From positions 3,413,001-3,477,000 of the forward strand of contig NC_092631.1 of the NCBI RefSeq assembly GCF_039555335.1: a stretch of 64,000 bases of DNA. The letters run 5' to 3'. This document shows positions 23,567-35,166 of this stretch, one piece after another. This DNA is from Amphiura filiformis. Its lineage: Eukaryota; Echinodermata; Ophiuroidea; Amphilepidida; Amphiuridae. The notes below the pieces were generated by a model. The model was not told the origin of the DNA, did no database searches, and was given only the letters and a program-made list of their open reading frames with translations. Position 1 is the stretch's first letter. Each line of letters starts with the position of its first letter. Made by a program: the position numbers and the translations under genes.

Positions 23567-25090
23567 GGTAAGTCTTTTCAGAGTTTGTGCAATTAAAATC
23601 CAAAATTAAATTTCAAAATCTGATTAGCTTGTTCGCCATAAAAAAAATAGGGACGGTGGTCCCAGATAGGTCGTCTGAAGGGTAGTGAACACCACAAAAT
23701 ATTCATTTGATTTTGAAACATTTTATTTTTATTTTTGAGAAACCCTTTTTGATTTTCAGCCCAATTTTCAAGTTGACCTAAAATGACCTTTGACCTTAGT
23801 ATGTGAACCTGAACAGAACACCACCATTTCCAAGTTCCCATCATGCAGCTTTGGCTGAAGCAGGCCAGTACGCATGATTTTTTTGGGGTGCTGATTTTGA
23901 AAAAGTGGACCTTTTTTCCAGGGGGGGCAATTTTGTAAAATGTGACTTTACCTCAAAATTTGGACCAATTGTGACCAAAAAGCAGAAAAAACCCAATTTT
24001 TTTTTCTCATTACGCTCGCAAATTGTCATATTTTGGGACTTTTTTGTATACTTTTGCACATTTGGGGGGATGGGCACACATTTGGGGGGATGGGGACACA
24101 CCGACTGACAGACGGACGGAGACACGATTCGTGATGCCACAATGTCTCTTCCTTCGAACAAATAAAAAAAAGCAGCACCTCAATTCCAATGCAGCATGTT
24201 TCTACCGAGTCAGTGTCAGTTGCCGTGCCATGCCGTGTATTGGCGAGTAACAAGCCCAGTAATCCATTTGAGGTGGATCAGGCCGGGTCAAAGCATGTGA
24301 TCCATGCAGTAGAAATAAGTTGTGTGATCGGTTGCCAGGTAAGGATTTGAGGTCATAACTTATGAATCATGCCAATTGATGTAAAGCTAGATCATTTTAT
24401 TAATTCTGCTGATAGGCTGTACAGCCCCCAAAAAAGGGTTATGTTTCAAAAAGCTTAGGGTACGGTACTAGCTGAATTGAAGCAGCTAATCCTCCTGAGC
24501 ATTTTGACACCTTTTAAAAAAAAATCGGTTGAAAAATGAGACAGTGCCGGCCAAAAAACTACGCATTTTTTTCACTATTTTGACAATTATGGGCGTTTTC
24601 TTTGCTGCTTGTTGGATTCTAATGATTATTTACATGATTTTGGGTCCCCTGGATATATGCAATTTTTACACAAATCGTATGTTTTGATGCAAGTTTAAGA
24701 GCCAATTTAGGATGTGAGGGCGCTGTTCAACGTAATAGCTGTTACGTATCCCCCCTACTAAAATTTTATCATTTCTTATTATCAAATCAAAGTTAATAAA
24801 TAGCAGCATCTGTCCAAATTTGAACTCTTTACCTTATTTCACTTGTGGTGCGTGGTACCCTTTTGAAAATGTGTAGGGACGCTTCCATTGACTTATATGT
24901 GATACAAAGTTCATTGACCCCTGTATATTGCTATGGGCAGGTTACCCCTGTATTTTTAAAAAATTAGTGCCACGGCCACACCAAATGTGATAAATGGCTG
25001 AAAATTTCAGAATATGGATGATTGATGATTTATCTCTAGTATGATAAAACTTAAAAATCAAAAATGGTTGCGAACGGGGTCGCTAAAAGG
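23567..25090. other. Non-coding stretch with partial MITE
   Basis: No gene. 23860-24100 is a one-ended copy related to 13727-13896 (CAGGCCAGTACGCATG... and AAAAAGTGGAC). The rest is unclassified. Confidence 0.4.
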
Positions 25091-25094
25091 TAAA

Positions 25095-25870
25095 GCGCCC
25101 TCACAGCCTAATTTTACCCAAGGCTCTAACCTTCACATCCTTGTGGCATGGTGCAAGTGTTCTTCTGAGAAGACCTAGTGTTTGGTTGGCTTTGTTGACG
25201 ATTTGGTGTGAATGGCTGTTCCAGTTGAGGTCATGGGAAACAGTGTTCGAAATAAGCACAAATCCTCTTGTCCAAAAATCACTGGGGACAACCAAATTGA
25301 GCTATGTACTTATCCCCTAGACAACCATTATATTTTACCTCCAAATATATGACACATTTTGGGGACAACCAAATTGTTTTGAGGACAAGCAGAATTTATG
25401 CTTTAGTTGTCCTCGGGACAACGTCCATATTTTCCCTATTTCGAACACTGATGGTAAATTATACCTAGATAATCATGTTGATTGACTCTGCCAAGGACGT
25501 CTCCGAAGATGGTATACTGGTAGTCGCTTGGCTTCCTCTTGCGGGTGATGCTCAGGATTTCTTGATATTAAATTAAAGAGCCTGAAGGTCTTGTTGCAGG
25601 ATTTTGTGATCATCTGGTGAGTTTAGACTATAAACGATGCTGTCATCGGCGAAGAGGCGAATGCTTTCATTTTAATTGATGTTATCTTGATTGCCGTTAA
25701 TAACAAAAATAAAGCTGGACCAAGCACAGATTCCTGGGGAACTCCTGATGTGACATCAACCCAGGAAGAGTGTTGACCATTCACCGAGACAGCCGAGCTT
25801 GGGAGTGGTTTGCGAGAAAGGCACTGATCCAGACTGACCAGAGCAGGCATTGATTGAGTGCATCATAAAC
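25095..25870 (-). pseudogene. LINE reverse transcriptase fragment split by a MITE
   Basis: Minus-strand pieces are VNGQHSSWVDVTSGVPQESVLGPALFLL (25850 leftwards; the RT block before the active site, with Gly changed to Glu in GVPQG), then a frame with DDSIVYSLNSPDD near 25630, and, after the MITE at 25241-25450, VSHDLNWNSHSHQIVNKANQ and LGLLRRTLAPCHKDVKVRA. This order is that of a jockey/RTE-like RT. Stops and frameshifts are present. Only about 0.55 kb of LINE sequence remains. Confidence 0.8.
25241..25450. mobile_element. hAT-like MITE inserted in LINE fragment
   Basis: Ends CAGTGTTCGAAATAAG and CCCTATTTCGAACACTG. The flanking 8-mers ATGGGAAA (25233-25240) and ATGGTAAA (25451-25458) differ by one base. 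The interior is rich in GGGGACAACC-type words. It separates two contiguous parts of the LINE RT, so it is the younger insertion. Confidence 0.8.
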
Positions 25871-26731
25871 TTGTTAATTCTTGTAAACCTTACAATCATG
25901 CAATCTCTACTGGTGCCCCATATATTTCCCGGGATGTGGTGGGGGATACTTGAATAGTATGCTAAAACCAAATGTCACTACGAATTTTAATGCATCATCC
26001 CGGCCAGGCCCCCCCCCCCAGGCCTCCACTGACACTGTCCATTTTCTGAACCTGGTTTCTGTACCAGTAAATCCCCCTTCAGTGCCGGCCAGAAAGGCTT
26101 TCCCCATTGCCCACCCCACCCCGGCCGGCCGCCCCCATCCCAGACTCCTCAATTTATTGGACTGAACATGCTGAATGCCACACATCATCCTGATAAAAAG
26201 TTTTAACACATCATCATGTCATGATCACATAGTAAAACTAAAACACAGGACTGATTTTTTACTTGACAATTTTATTCTACATGTACATCAGTCTCAAGTG
26301 CATGAGAGTTCAGTCATAATTTCATTCATAAAAGTAATTTCTTTCATAAATTGAGGGAGCTGTATCACCTCCATGGTTCACGGCTCACTTCGTCAGCACA
26401 CATGCAAATTTGTTCTCATGACGTGATCGATAGGGCCAGCAGGCATTTTTCCACACACAAGGGAAAATTTAAACGCAATTATTTGTCTTACAATGGCAGA
26501 AAATAACAAAAATTCTCAAAATTCTGAAACAGTAATACCTGGACTAGAGGGGGTCTGTCGGGAATTTTTAAAGATGTTTAATACAAGGAAGAAAAAGGCT
26601 GAAGAAAGAGAACATATCCACGACGTGTTCTGACAAGTTCACAAAATTGCGATGGATGAACAAAAACATTTTTGTGTCGCCGATTTTTATAGAGAATATC
26701 CGAGTTACATATTAAAAATAAAGATTCTTAC

Positions 26732-26987
26732 CTTTAAAACCTGGTGTACTGGGGCTTCTTTCTGGGGATGCTCTGTGATCAGGCGATCTCCTGCTGTGCT
26801 TTTTGTGATTATCTGGCCAAGGTTGTGTGGGGGACGACGCTGGACCAGGACTCGATCGGCGTCCGTTGCTACCGCGGATCGGGCTGCTTTGCCTGAGAGT
26901 AAATGGCAGTGTAGCTCGCATTGGCTGCGGGCCTGCTCTTGGGGAGGCATTTCTACGTTGGGGTCGTTGAGGCGGTTGTGCGGCCAT
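26732..26987 (-). CDS. GLCCI1: GLCCI1/FAM117-family protein, first coding exon
   Basis: The exon starts at ATG 26987-26985 and ends at a canonical donor (AAAG|GTAAGA, intron from 26731), giving 85 codons plus one base. The protein begins MAAQPPQRPQRRNASPRAGP, then QPMRATLPFTLRQSSP, a Ser/Pro/Arg-rich run, and RRSPDHRASPERSPSTPG. The SPRAG-QP-RAT-PF-L block is, from my knowledge of the family, the conserved N-terminal signature of FAM117A and GLCCI1, and RSPE/D-HR-SSPER-SP follows in GLCCI1 too. Biochemical function is poorly understood; human GLCCI1 is glucocorticoid-induced. The next exon should carry an RR(T)SSLDT block; I did not find it in the 26.7 kb to the left, so the intron is probably very long. 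The plus-strand ORF across this exon is a shadow. GLCCI1 and FAM117 cannot be separated from one exon, but neighbouring UMAD1 and RPA3 favour GLCCI1. Confidence 0.82.
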
Positions 26988-27140
26988 TATCGCAACCAAA
27001 CTTCGCCCACTTATAACCCAAAGTCCCTTTTAAAAGCTCCCAAAATTTCAATTCCTTACGATCATCGACAGCGCTAATATTGGCCCAAAATTTGGGACCC
27101 GTTTTTCCGATGTTTACTCTCTTCAGTCTGCAATCGTTTC
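26988..27140 (-). promoter_or_regulatory. Probable 5' UTR and promoter of the GLCCI1-like gene
   Basis: Locally CpG-richer sequence (GTTTCGGCAGCGCAGGCAG, TACGATCATCGACAGCGC) sits directly upstream of the start codon, with no obvious TATA box. The assignment rests on position and composition only. Confidence 0.35.
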
Positions 27141-27568
27141 GGCAGCGCAGGCAGCAGAAATTATGTAGCCTCGTCCACGAATACTAAAGCCCAAAATGGC
27201 ATGTAGCCAAATCAGGCCCAGGAAATTATTGAGCATAGCGGAAGTGATCCCAGGTCGTGCAAATTCTGATTGGAGAAATAATAATGCGGTAAATTTATTC
27301 AAAACATTGACACAACAAAGAGACCCCATATAATTATACATATAAATATATAAAGGAAAGGCAAGGGGATATCATGTAGAACTTCATAAATTTATGAACA
27401 TTCACAATTTGACAAAATACAGACCAATATTAATAAAAATGCACCGTTTTGTAGGCTGGCATGCCTGCCTGGGGCCTGCAAGTGGCCACTGCAAAATTGC
27501 AGTGGCTCCAGGTGCAGTGGCTCAGTAGGCTCAAGGGGCTGCAACCATAGACTTTAGATTTTCAACGT

Positions 27569-27990
27569 GGGGGGGACTGCAACTATGAGCCACTAGGGTA
27601 CAATTTCCAAAAGGCCTCCGAGGCCTCCCAAAAAAATGCTTACCCCCCCCCCCCCGGCCTGCCAAAAATCTGCCCCCCCCCCCCCCCCCCCCTTGCATGC
27701 CTTTATTTTTTTGGATCATCTTAAATACCGGTAGGCCTAGTCTAGAATTAGGGGCCTACTATTTATGCCTAGGGCCTACCGGTACATGTTGCAAGCACAT
27801 CAAGCAGGAAATTTTGCATATTTAAGCGTTTCCTTAGTGTTTTCCTATGCCTTTTTAGAGTGGCACCCCATAAATGTGTGCCAAAAATCGCTGCCCCCCC
27901 CTCCCTTTTGGCGTGCCAAAAATTGCCCCCCCCCCCCTTCGGCTCGCCAAAAATTTCTCCACCCCTCCCACCAGGACTCATAATTATTGC
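27569..27990. mobile_element. MITE-like element, C-run-rich, decayed termini
   Basis: The right end CATAATTATTGCACAGCCCCT matches the right end of the element at 28789-29970. The left end (GGGACTGCAACTATGAGCC) is a diverged inverse. The interior (GCCAAAAATCGCTGCCCCCC and long C runs) corresponds to 28850-29000. Boundaries are approximate. Confidence 0.45.
27639..27692. repeat. Poly-C tracts
   Basis: Two C runs of about 13 and 19 bases separated by GGCCTGCCAAAAATCTG. Run lengths may be unreliable in the assembly. Confidence 0.8.
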
Positions 27991-28788
27991 ACAGCCCCTA
28001 AGGCCCACAGGCCCAACCACAGCCACTGGGCTTTCAAATTAAGGTGAAATTTTGTGTTTACACTAATTTTGCCCAACATAAAGGTATACGGTATACATTT
28101 TGCAGGAATTTTGTGTTATCCAGGCAGGCCAATTTTGAATTTTACACCCGATTTGGGAGGGGCAAAATTCTTTTTTTGGTTTTTAGGGGTTGAAATTGTA
28201 TTTTGTAGAGATGAGGTAGGCCTATAGCAACTCAGTGGGGAGGGCCGGGGGGGGGGTCCCACAAAGACCACACTTGAACTGACGACATACATAGGGGGAG
28301 GGGTCAACAACGGTTTGAAATGGCATGGCAGTGATTTTTTTCAGTGTTTTATCCAGTCGAGGAAAGTCAGGAAACTACATGAAGGAAGTTATAAATGTTT
28401 GGGAACACCCCCTTCCTGGTGCCAGCACTCAAACTTGTCAAGACTTTAAAGAGCCTGCGATTCCGATGCTGAAAAACGGGTGGGGGGCCATGACTAAAAA
28501 TTGGTTCAATGGGTATTTAAACAGGTGCTAGACCCCGGGGCTAGACCTATTTTTAGTATTTGACCTATATAAAAAAGCCCCCCCCCCCAAAAAAAATAAA
28601 ATAATCAGAGGGGTCTTTAGTAGAACCGTTTTGAGACTGAAAATGACAGCCTGCATGGGCCATGGTGATTTATAGGCCCAAGTGTTTTGGGCCTATAAAA
28701 TCCCCAGAAATAATCAGAGACCCCAGAAGGGAGTGACACAACAAATGGGGTTATAGGATGAGGGATAGCTGATTTTGAAAACAAATGA

Positions 28789-29970
28789 AGGGACTGTGCA
28801 ATAATTAGCTCCCCATGGGCACAGTGGGGCTTTTCCTACTTATCCTTTTTTAGAGCGTTGGGCCCTATGTGGCTGGTACCCCATAAAAGAGTGTCCAAAA
28901 TCTCTTGCCCACCCTTTTTTGACATGCCCAAATTCTCTTACCCCTTCCCTCGTGTGCTTCCAACCTGCTAAGAACTGCTTCCCTCCCTCTTTTAAGTCTT
29001 TTGTCCTGCCCAAAACGACGTCCCCTTTATAAATAAAAAAAGCCATCTCTCAACACGCGATATTCAAAATTCCCGCGCCGAAATTGTCTAGAGCAGTGAC
29101 GTCCCAATAGTTCAATGAAGCCTGTCGACAAATGAGCACAAATAACCATGACGTCACTGCTCTAGAACATTTCAGCTGGAATTTTGAATATCGCGTTGAG
29201 AGACGGCTGTTTTTATTCGTTTTTATGGTTAATATGAGTTTGATTGAAATAAAACCATGTGATTCGTGCTTGATAATTATTTTTCTAACATATAAGACAT
29301 AATGTTGTGATTGCCGGACACTTCCTTTAATAATTCTATAACCCTGTTTTGGGTGTTAAAAAATTATAACCCCCCTATTTTTGGTCTGAAAATTCTATGA
29401 CCCCCCTGTATTTTTGGGACCCCCCCCCCCTTCCGAAGAAAATGCCAGCCCCCTTAGGTTCTTAGTTTCATACTAAGGGACTATTAAAAACTTACTATAA
29501 ATCTAACAAGAATTTGTCTTTAAAGAAGACAAGTTCACGGATCAGGTGTATAGTACTTTGAGCTACTTTGGTCTAACATTTAATATTCATATCTAACCTA
29601 CTCTGCACTTTAATACGACAATAAATAAGTGATATGAGGCTTAATAATGATATCTGCGTCTTGACTCTGGAAAACAATTTGTTTTAAAACCTCATTTTCG
29701 CGTGAATTTATTCACTTTCTGTACCATATTTCACAAGTTTAGCTTCAATATGGCAAAATTTTTCGCGCGCATTTGTAACATTAACTGATTTTGTCGCCAA
29801 AAGATGCCCCCCTTAGAATTTGTCTTTCCTCCCTCTGAAAAAGTGCTGGCTACGCCACTGGCCAAGAGGGTGGGGCAAGCAGTTTTTGGCAGGCTGAGAG
29901 GGGGCAAGCATTTTTAGCACACCCTTTGGAAATTTTACCCCTCTGGCTCATAATTATTGCACAGCCCCTA
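28789..29970. mobile_element. 1.18-kb non-autonomous element with about 20-bp TIRs
   Basis: Left AGGGACTGTGCAATAATTAG; right TAATTATTGCACAGCCCCTA, inverted with two changes. There is no transposase. The interior includes MITE-like C-run sequence near 29400-29440 and a nested hairpin element at 29033-29222. Confidence 0.6.
29033..29222. mobile_element. Nested hairpin MITE
   Basis: The arms run from the AAATAAAAAAAGCC area through CAACACGCGATATTCAAAAT to the reverse complement near 29176-29222. A second inner inverted pair, TCTAGAGCAGTGACGT at 29087-29102 and ACGTCACTGCTCTAGA at 29151-29166, is exact. No ORF. Confidence 0.65.
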
Positions 29971-30322
29971 ATAAATCATGGATGCTATAGCAATAGCAAT
30001 TTGAACTGCAGACTGAACCTCCTGCTGAACCTCTGGCCTCAGCAAAAAATTTGCCCAAGAAAAAGCATCACTGCATCAAAGCCTAGAAGTGGGGTGGACC
30101 CAGGAGCTTCCAGGGGTGGTCCCCCACCATCCCACCTGTTGAGGCTTGTGCTCTGCACTCACAGAAAATAGTCCCAAACAGTAGTTCAAGTTCCCAGAAA
30201 GGAAATTATTTTTACTCCCTACCCCCAGCTGTGGGATGCTGGCCGCTGTGATGTGTTAAATGTTTTAGGCCTGTTTTTACCAATCTATCAAATTCCACCC
30301 TGAAAGTCACCTCTGGAAAAAT

Positions 30323-30816
30323 CAGGGTTGGTGATTTTTTTATTTAATTTTTTTTTTTTTTTACAAAATCGATTTATTTTATTTAAATCGAATTTTGTAT
30401 TTAAATCAATTTTTAATTTTTTTTTTATTCCAAGATCTGTCATACCCCATGATAAAGTTAAGAGACCAGTGGAATGCTAGACATATGCGCAATCGTATCA
30501 GGTATTTACAAAAAATCACAATGCGTTTTCAGATGTGAACATTTTGAAGAAACAATTTGGTAAAATCATGGGAAAAAACCTGTTGAATTCTGCACCTTTT
30601 TTTAGCAATAGATAAAATGACATAGAGGTATTTAATTGTATCCAAAAGGAGTAGAAGCATTACAAATGAAGTAATAAAACAGTCAATTCAACATAGACAT
30701 TAGCTTAAATTTATCAAAATGGTAAAAGCTGAAAAAGTTGATTTAAATCAGCGATTAAAAAAAATCATTTGATTATCGTGATTTAAATCAATTGATTTTA
30801 AATCATGCCAACCCTG
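30323..30816. mobile_element. hAT-like MITE, CAGGGTTGG...ATTTAAATC family
   Basis: Left end CAGGGTTGGTGATTT; right end AAATCATGCCAACCCTG. The flanks GGAAAAAT and TGAAAAAT agree at 7 of 8 positions. Sub-terminal regions are filled with ATTTAAATC words, as in widespread animal hAT MITEs with this terminus. Confidence 0.75.
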
Positions 30817-31242
30817 TGAAAAATCCAAGAAAGAAGAAACATCAACAACATTTTTATACATCCATGAAGCTGTGCTTTCCATATATGTATGACAAATATT
30901 GCAGTATGCCGTTTAACTTTATTTTCATAACACGCTGCTTCATGATATACAAATATTATGTACAAGTACTAAATTATAAATTATTTAACAAAATTTTTAA
31001 AGCTTACATGGTTTTTGGTATACACCCATATTTTCATAAAGGGTCACAACTTCTAAGTTCCCCCTATGAAATTTTAAAATAAATTGGGAAAGTGTTTTTA
31101 TGAAATAGGAAATTATGAAGGTTATTGGTAGCCTATTTTGTTTTACACACCTGGTCCAATATACAATGTCAGACTCATAAATCATTGTGTTTAATCACAA
31201 TGGCTCACTACGTAAGGAAGATGCACTTTTGAAAGTTGCACT

Positions 31243-32956
31243 CAGGGATGCAAATTGTGCGGGAGCGGGGAGCACCGCTCCTAGGAAATGACAGTCAAAA
31301 TTGAGGAAATAATGCGTTGAGAAGAAAAAAGAAAGTGAGGAAAAAGAGGAAAGGAGAAGAAAAAGAAAAGAGGAAAGGAAGAGGGAAAGTGGAAAGAAGA
31401 GGAGGAGGAGGAGGGGAGGTACAAGAGGGAAACATGTCTCAGCAAAAGATAATAAGTTAATAGGTGAAGCAGTGAAGCTACTGAATGAAAGAGAGGAAGA
31501 CACTCAAGTGGGTAAAATATTGAGGAATTCACATGATTGTCCAAGAAATAAGAGCCTTAAGTATTAAAAGAGGAAGGTGTTGGTGTTAGAGTATACGTAA
31601 TTATGGATATGGGTAACAATGCATATTTGAGGAAATTTACAATCATTCAATGTAATTTAACAGGAAAAGAAGTTGGATGGTATAAATTGGGCACATATCT
31701 GAGGAAAATCAGAAGTGCCATTGAGGAGATGACGACCTGGAAAATTGTGACGGAATATAAAAAGAGACTAAAGCACTAAACAAGTTGTAAAGGGTAGTAA
31801 AATGGACCCATTAACATTAATAGTAGACTTCTCCTTAGTCCACTTGCCCATTGTGCATACTCTGGCATTACATTTTTAAAAGCATAAAACTCCGATTTGT
31901 GCAATTGATAGATTTTCACGTATGATATTTTCAGTCACCGTACTCCCTCTGTTTGTTAGCTTCCCAAGTGGTGGGATTTTTACTCGGGCTTTCGTGATCA
32001 ATAAACTGGTAGATTCCATAAATCAGAATTGTTCAGTAATGAAGTGAGCCGTTATAATTATGCAAGATATGTTGTATTCAATAACTTTTACTGTCACTAA
32101 ACTCTTTATGACCATTTTGCTTTTGAACGTCAGTATAATTTTGAGTTCAACGGAATGCGTTCATCATGATGACATAATTATTTTTATTTATCAAAATTCG
32201 ACTATGGCATAGTCTACATTAAGAGGTAAACATAAAAAAGGCAGTAACCCAACCACTAATGGAGATACAATGGTCAGCAAGTGTCTCCTACTGACCAGCA
32301 CGATTGAGGAATTTAAAGGGGAACAAATAGAGAAGGCCATATATCAAACTACTTGAACATGATATGCAAATTTGATTCCCTATTGATGCAAAAATTGAGG
32401 ACGTTAAAACTAAGGGGATGCTGCAAACAGATGCAAGTGCTAAGCAAATGATTCAATCTTTGTAATAATATTGTTAAAGAACACTTAGAAGAAGAAAGAC
32501 CAAATGCAAAAAAAAAAAAAAAAAAAAAAAAAACCAGGTAGGAATTTCTTGATAAGGATAAGTAATAAGAAGAGGCAAGCTAGAGTGACAAAAAAATGAA
32601 AGAGAAAAGTTCTACCTCTGACAAAAAATGAAAGAGAAAATTGGGGGGGGGGGAGCAAGGAAAAGAAAAGGAAAGGAGCATGTGTTCCAGCAAAATTCAC
32701 ACCAATCATGGGCCAAACTAATTATAATCATGATAATAATATTATCATACCAAATTTTTGTGCGCTACTTTCCCAAATAAAGCCCCTTTTGAAAGCTCGA
32801 AAACTTTACATGTAGAATCTCTTTAAAAAACCATCCTATGTTACCATTCTCATCTTTCGAAGTGCAGAACAAACCTATTTTATGTCTGGTATGATTGAGG
32901 AAATCTTGAGCCTAAAAACCTTGCTCCTGAGGAAGAAATCACAATTTGCACCCCTG
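31243..32956. mobile_element. 1.71-kb hAT-like element, perfect 8-bp TSD, no transposase
   Basis: Ends CAGGGATGCAAATTGTG and CACAATTTGCACCCCTG (16 of 17 bp inverted). GTTGCACT is exactly duplicated at 31235-31242 and 32957-32964. A purine tract fills 31311-31420 and a poly-A run sits at 32508-32533. The word TTGAGGA recurs at least seven times. No open frame of transposase size or motif is present, so it is non-autonomous, or an ORF has decayed beyond recognition. Confidence 0.82.
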
Positions 32957-33100
32957 GTTGCACTTCTGGTCGATTCAACCCTCACAAAGCATGCATAATG
33001 TAAGCTACAGTCTAGAATATTCTGCATGTTTTGTGACAATGAGTGGACAAAAATGCAACTTCCACAACGGCATCTTCTTACTGTAATACATATTGAACCA

Positions 33101-33290
33101 GGCCCGTAACTAGGGGGTGGATGCCGAAGGCCCAAAAAGTCACATTGTGAACGTAGTGAGTGAAAAATAGGGGTTTTTATGCCTTTTTGGTAAGAAATTG
33201 TTCAATTTTTGAAAAAAAAGTCCACTTTTTCAAAATCCACCCCACCAAGTCCACTTTTTCAAAATCAGCCCACACCCAATAAATCCTGAT
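33101..33290. mobile_element. Partial MITE, CAGGCCCGTA family
   Basis: It starts CAGGCCCGTAACTAGGGGG and carries the AAAAGTCCACTTTTTCAAAAT words of 13727-13896 in reverse. The right end is not clean. Confidence 0.45.
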
Positions 33291-33354
33291 TACAGGATTG
33301 TATTGCACCACTGTAACCAAACAAGTGGATCAAGTGTGTAAAACAAATATCGTA

Positions 33355-33602
33355 GAATTCCATCCACAAGCGTATGCCTCTAAATGAATGTTTTTTTGAT
33401 GAGAGACGAAAAGGAGACACCCTCTACAACAACATTACAATAGATTGGTCTTATAATAATACTTGTTTGGTTTGTACAGCCACCTGTATCAGTGATATAG
33501 CTGCTCAAACTCCAAATAATGTTTTCGTGGTGGATGTCTGCTTTTTGTCTCTTCCGTAAAAAACACTCATTTACAGGCATTATATGCTTGTAGATGGAAT
33601 TC
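33355..33602. mobile_element. MITE with GAATTCCATC termini, copy 1
   Basis: Left GAATTCCATCCACA; right TGTAGATGGAATTC. The core ATTACAATAGATTGGTCTTA is shared with the copy at 55770-55982. The short ORFs inside are not conserved between copies. Confidence 0.65.
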
Positions 33603-34216
33603 AACGATACCATTTATCATTTTTTTAATTTCGTGGACAACATTTTCTTTTCATGTATTTTAGTCAAAGGGGGAAACTCAGAATTTGTGAACCTTTTATT
33701 ACGCTATTTAAACAAAGCAATTGAAACCAGATTGATATGGACTGGTCATTTACAAGCCTTATATTCATTTTGTCAGTCAAATGCAAGAAGTTTGTCAGAG
33801 CATAATAATGAGGCCAAAAAAGTTGCTGTGTTGCTCTTACCCGCCAGACCCAATTTTTTAAAATTATTTCAGATAAAAGTTGTCAGAAAATGAAGCAAAA
33901 AATCAAAAATCAATAGTTTTCATGTGGGGTCAACACAACAATTCTTTTGGCCTACATATAATAGAGGGCTAACAATCTTCTGTATTTAAACTTTAACTTA
34001 GTACTGCCCTCACCGACTAACCCTTGATAAACAGAAGCGGAAAGCATGAGACTAAAAACTTAGCATCTAATAATAGATTGTTTTCTGAATAAACATATCA
34101 ATAACAATAATCGGTAAACCACTGCACCAAAGTGGTTCTGCCACCAAGTTTGCTGTGCAATCTGACAAATAACACCAATGTTTTAGTTTCACTCCAAAAC
34201 TAGGAATAAAGATGTC

Positions 34217-34358
34217 GACTGCTCATTACCAGAAGTGGGCAAGTGCAATAGCTGCCATATGTAGCTGCCATATGTAGATGAGTACAATATACGAGTGTAA
34301 ATTGCCAAATGCTCACAGGGCAGCTATTGCACTTACCCACTTCTGGCAATCAGCAGTC
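34217..34358. mobile_element. Short MITE with 40-bp TIRs
   Basis: The left arm 34217-34256 (GACTGCTCATTACCAGAAG...) and right arm 34319-34358 are inverse with few mismatches. They leave a 62-bp centre with a duplicated GCTGCCATATGTA. Confidence 0.75.
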
Positions 34359-34950
34359 AATGTACTGGACTCAATATCTTCTCTTACATTTCCTGTTAGG
34401 TTTGAATAAAGGGTTTAATTATTTAAACATGCTACCCACATTTTAAAAGTTTTTGTTTTAAAACTTACATGTGTATAATCACATTATATTATTTCTTACT
34501 TCTTTTTCTTTTTTTACCACCTATTTGATATGGGTAGCTTCTTATAAAAATAAACTTTTTATTCTTTCTTTTTTTTTTCCTTTTCTTTTTTGCAGCCACA
34601 AATTTGGACATAACTGAATATTGGTGTAGTACATGATAATCAAAATAAGACGTCTTGAATTAATCAAATTTAATATTCATGATTGTTTAACTGAAAGCAG
34701 CAAAGGTTTGCTGAAAACTCCATCCAAATTGCACATAATAACTTTGGCAATATGGGCAGTGCTGTACATGTGTATCTAATATAAATAAGTAATAAACACT
34801 TTTGCACAGGAAAAACAACTGTTGAATGAACCTCATGATACAGTACATCTTTGATCTCAGATTATGAGCCCAAATGAGTCCTCAATTAAGTTGTTGTCAT
34901 AAACCCATAACCTACCCCCTCTGAAGTGTGTTTGAAAGCTTGGTTGGTGG

Positions 34951-35166
34951 TATACTCTGATCAGCTCATAACAGGTGAGATTCATAACATTGTGGATTGA
35001 TATAGAATGGCGAACACACAGCTGGGCGCAAGACCTACGCCTACACGAACTGCGCTTTGCATATTGTGAATTTACGCGGACGGCAGGGGGTAGTTGGGAC
35101 TTCATTGATTCGCACAAGTAACAAAAACCAATTAATTCTTGCCTATTACGAGCTGATCATAGTATA
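34951..35166. mobile_element. MITE with GATCAGCTC termini, copy 1
   Basis: Left TATACTCTGATCAGCTCAT; right TACGAGCTGATCATAGTATA. The same family occurs at 56798-57021, and a one-ended copy ends at 42030. Confidence 0.65.

Noticed and set aside
26652-27077. 141-codon plus-strand ORF
   Set aside because: It is antisense to the GLCCI1-like exon, which has a family signature and a canonical donor; the plus frame shows no domain.
31195-31544. Ser/Leu/Phe-rich minus-strand ORFs
   Set aside because: They come from the purine tract inside the 1.7-kb hAT-like element.
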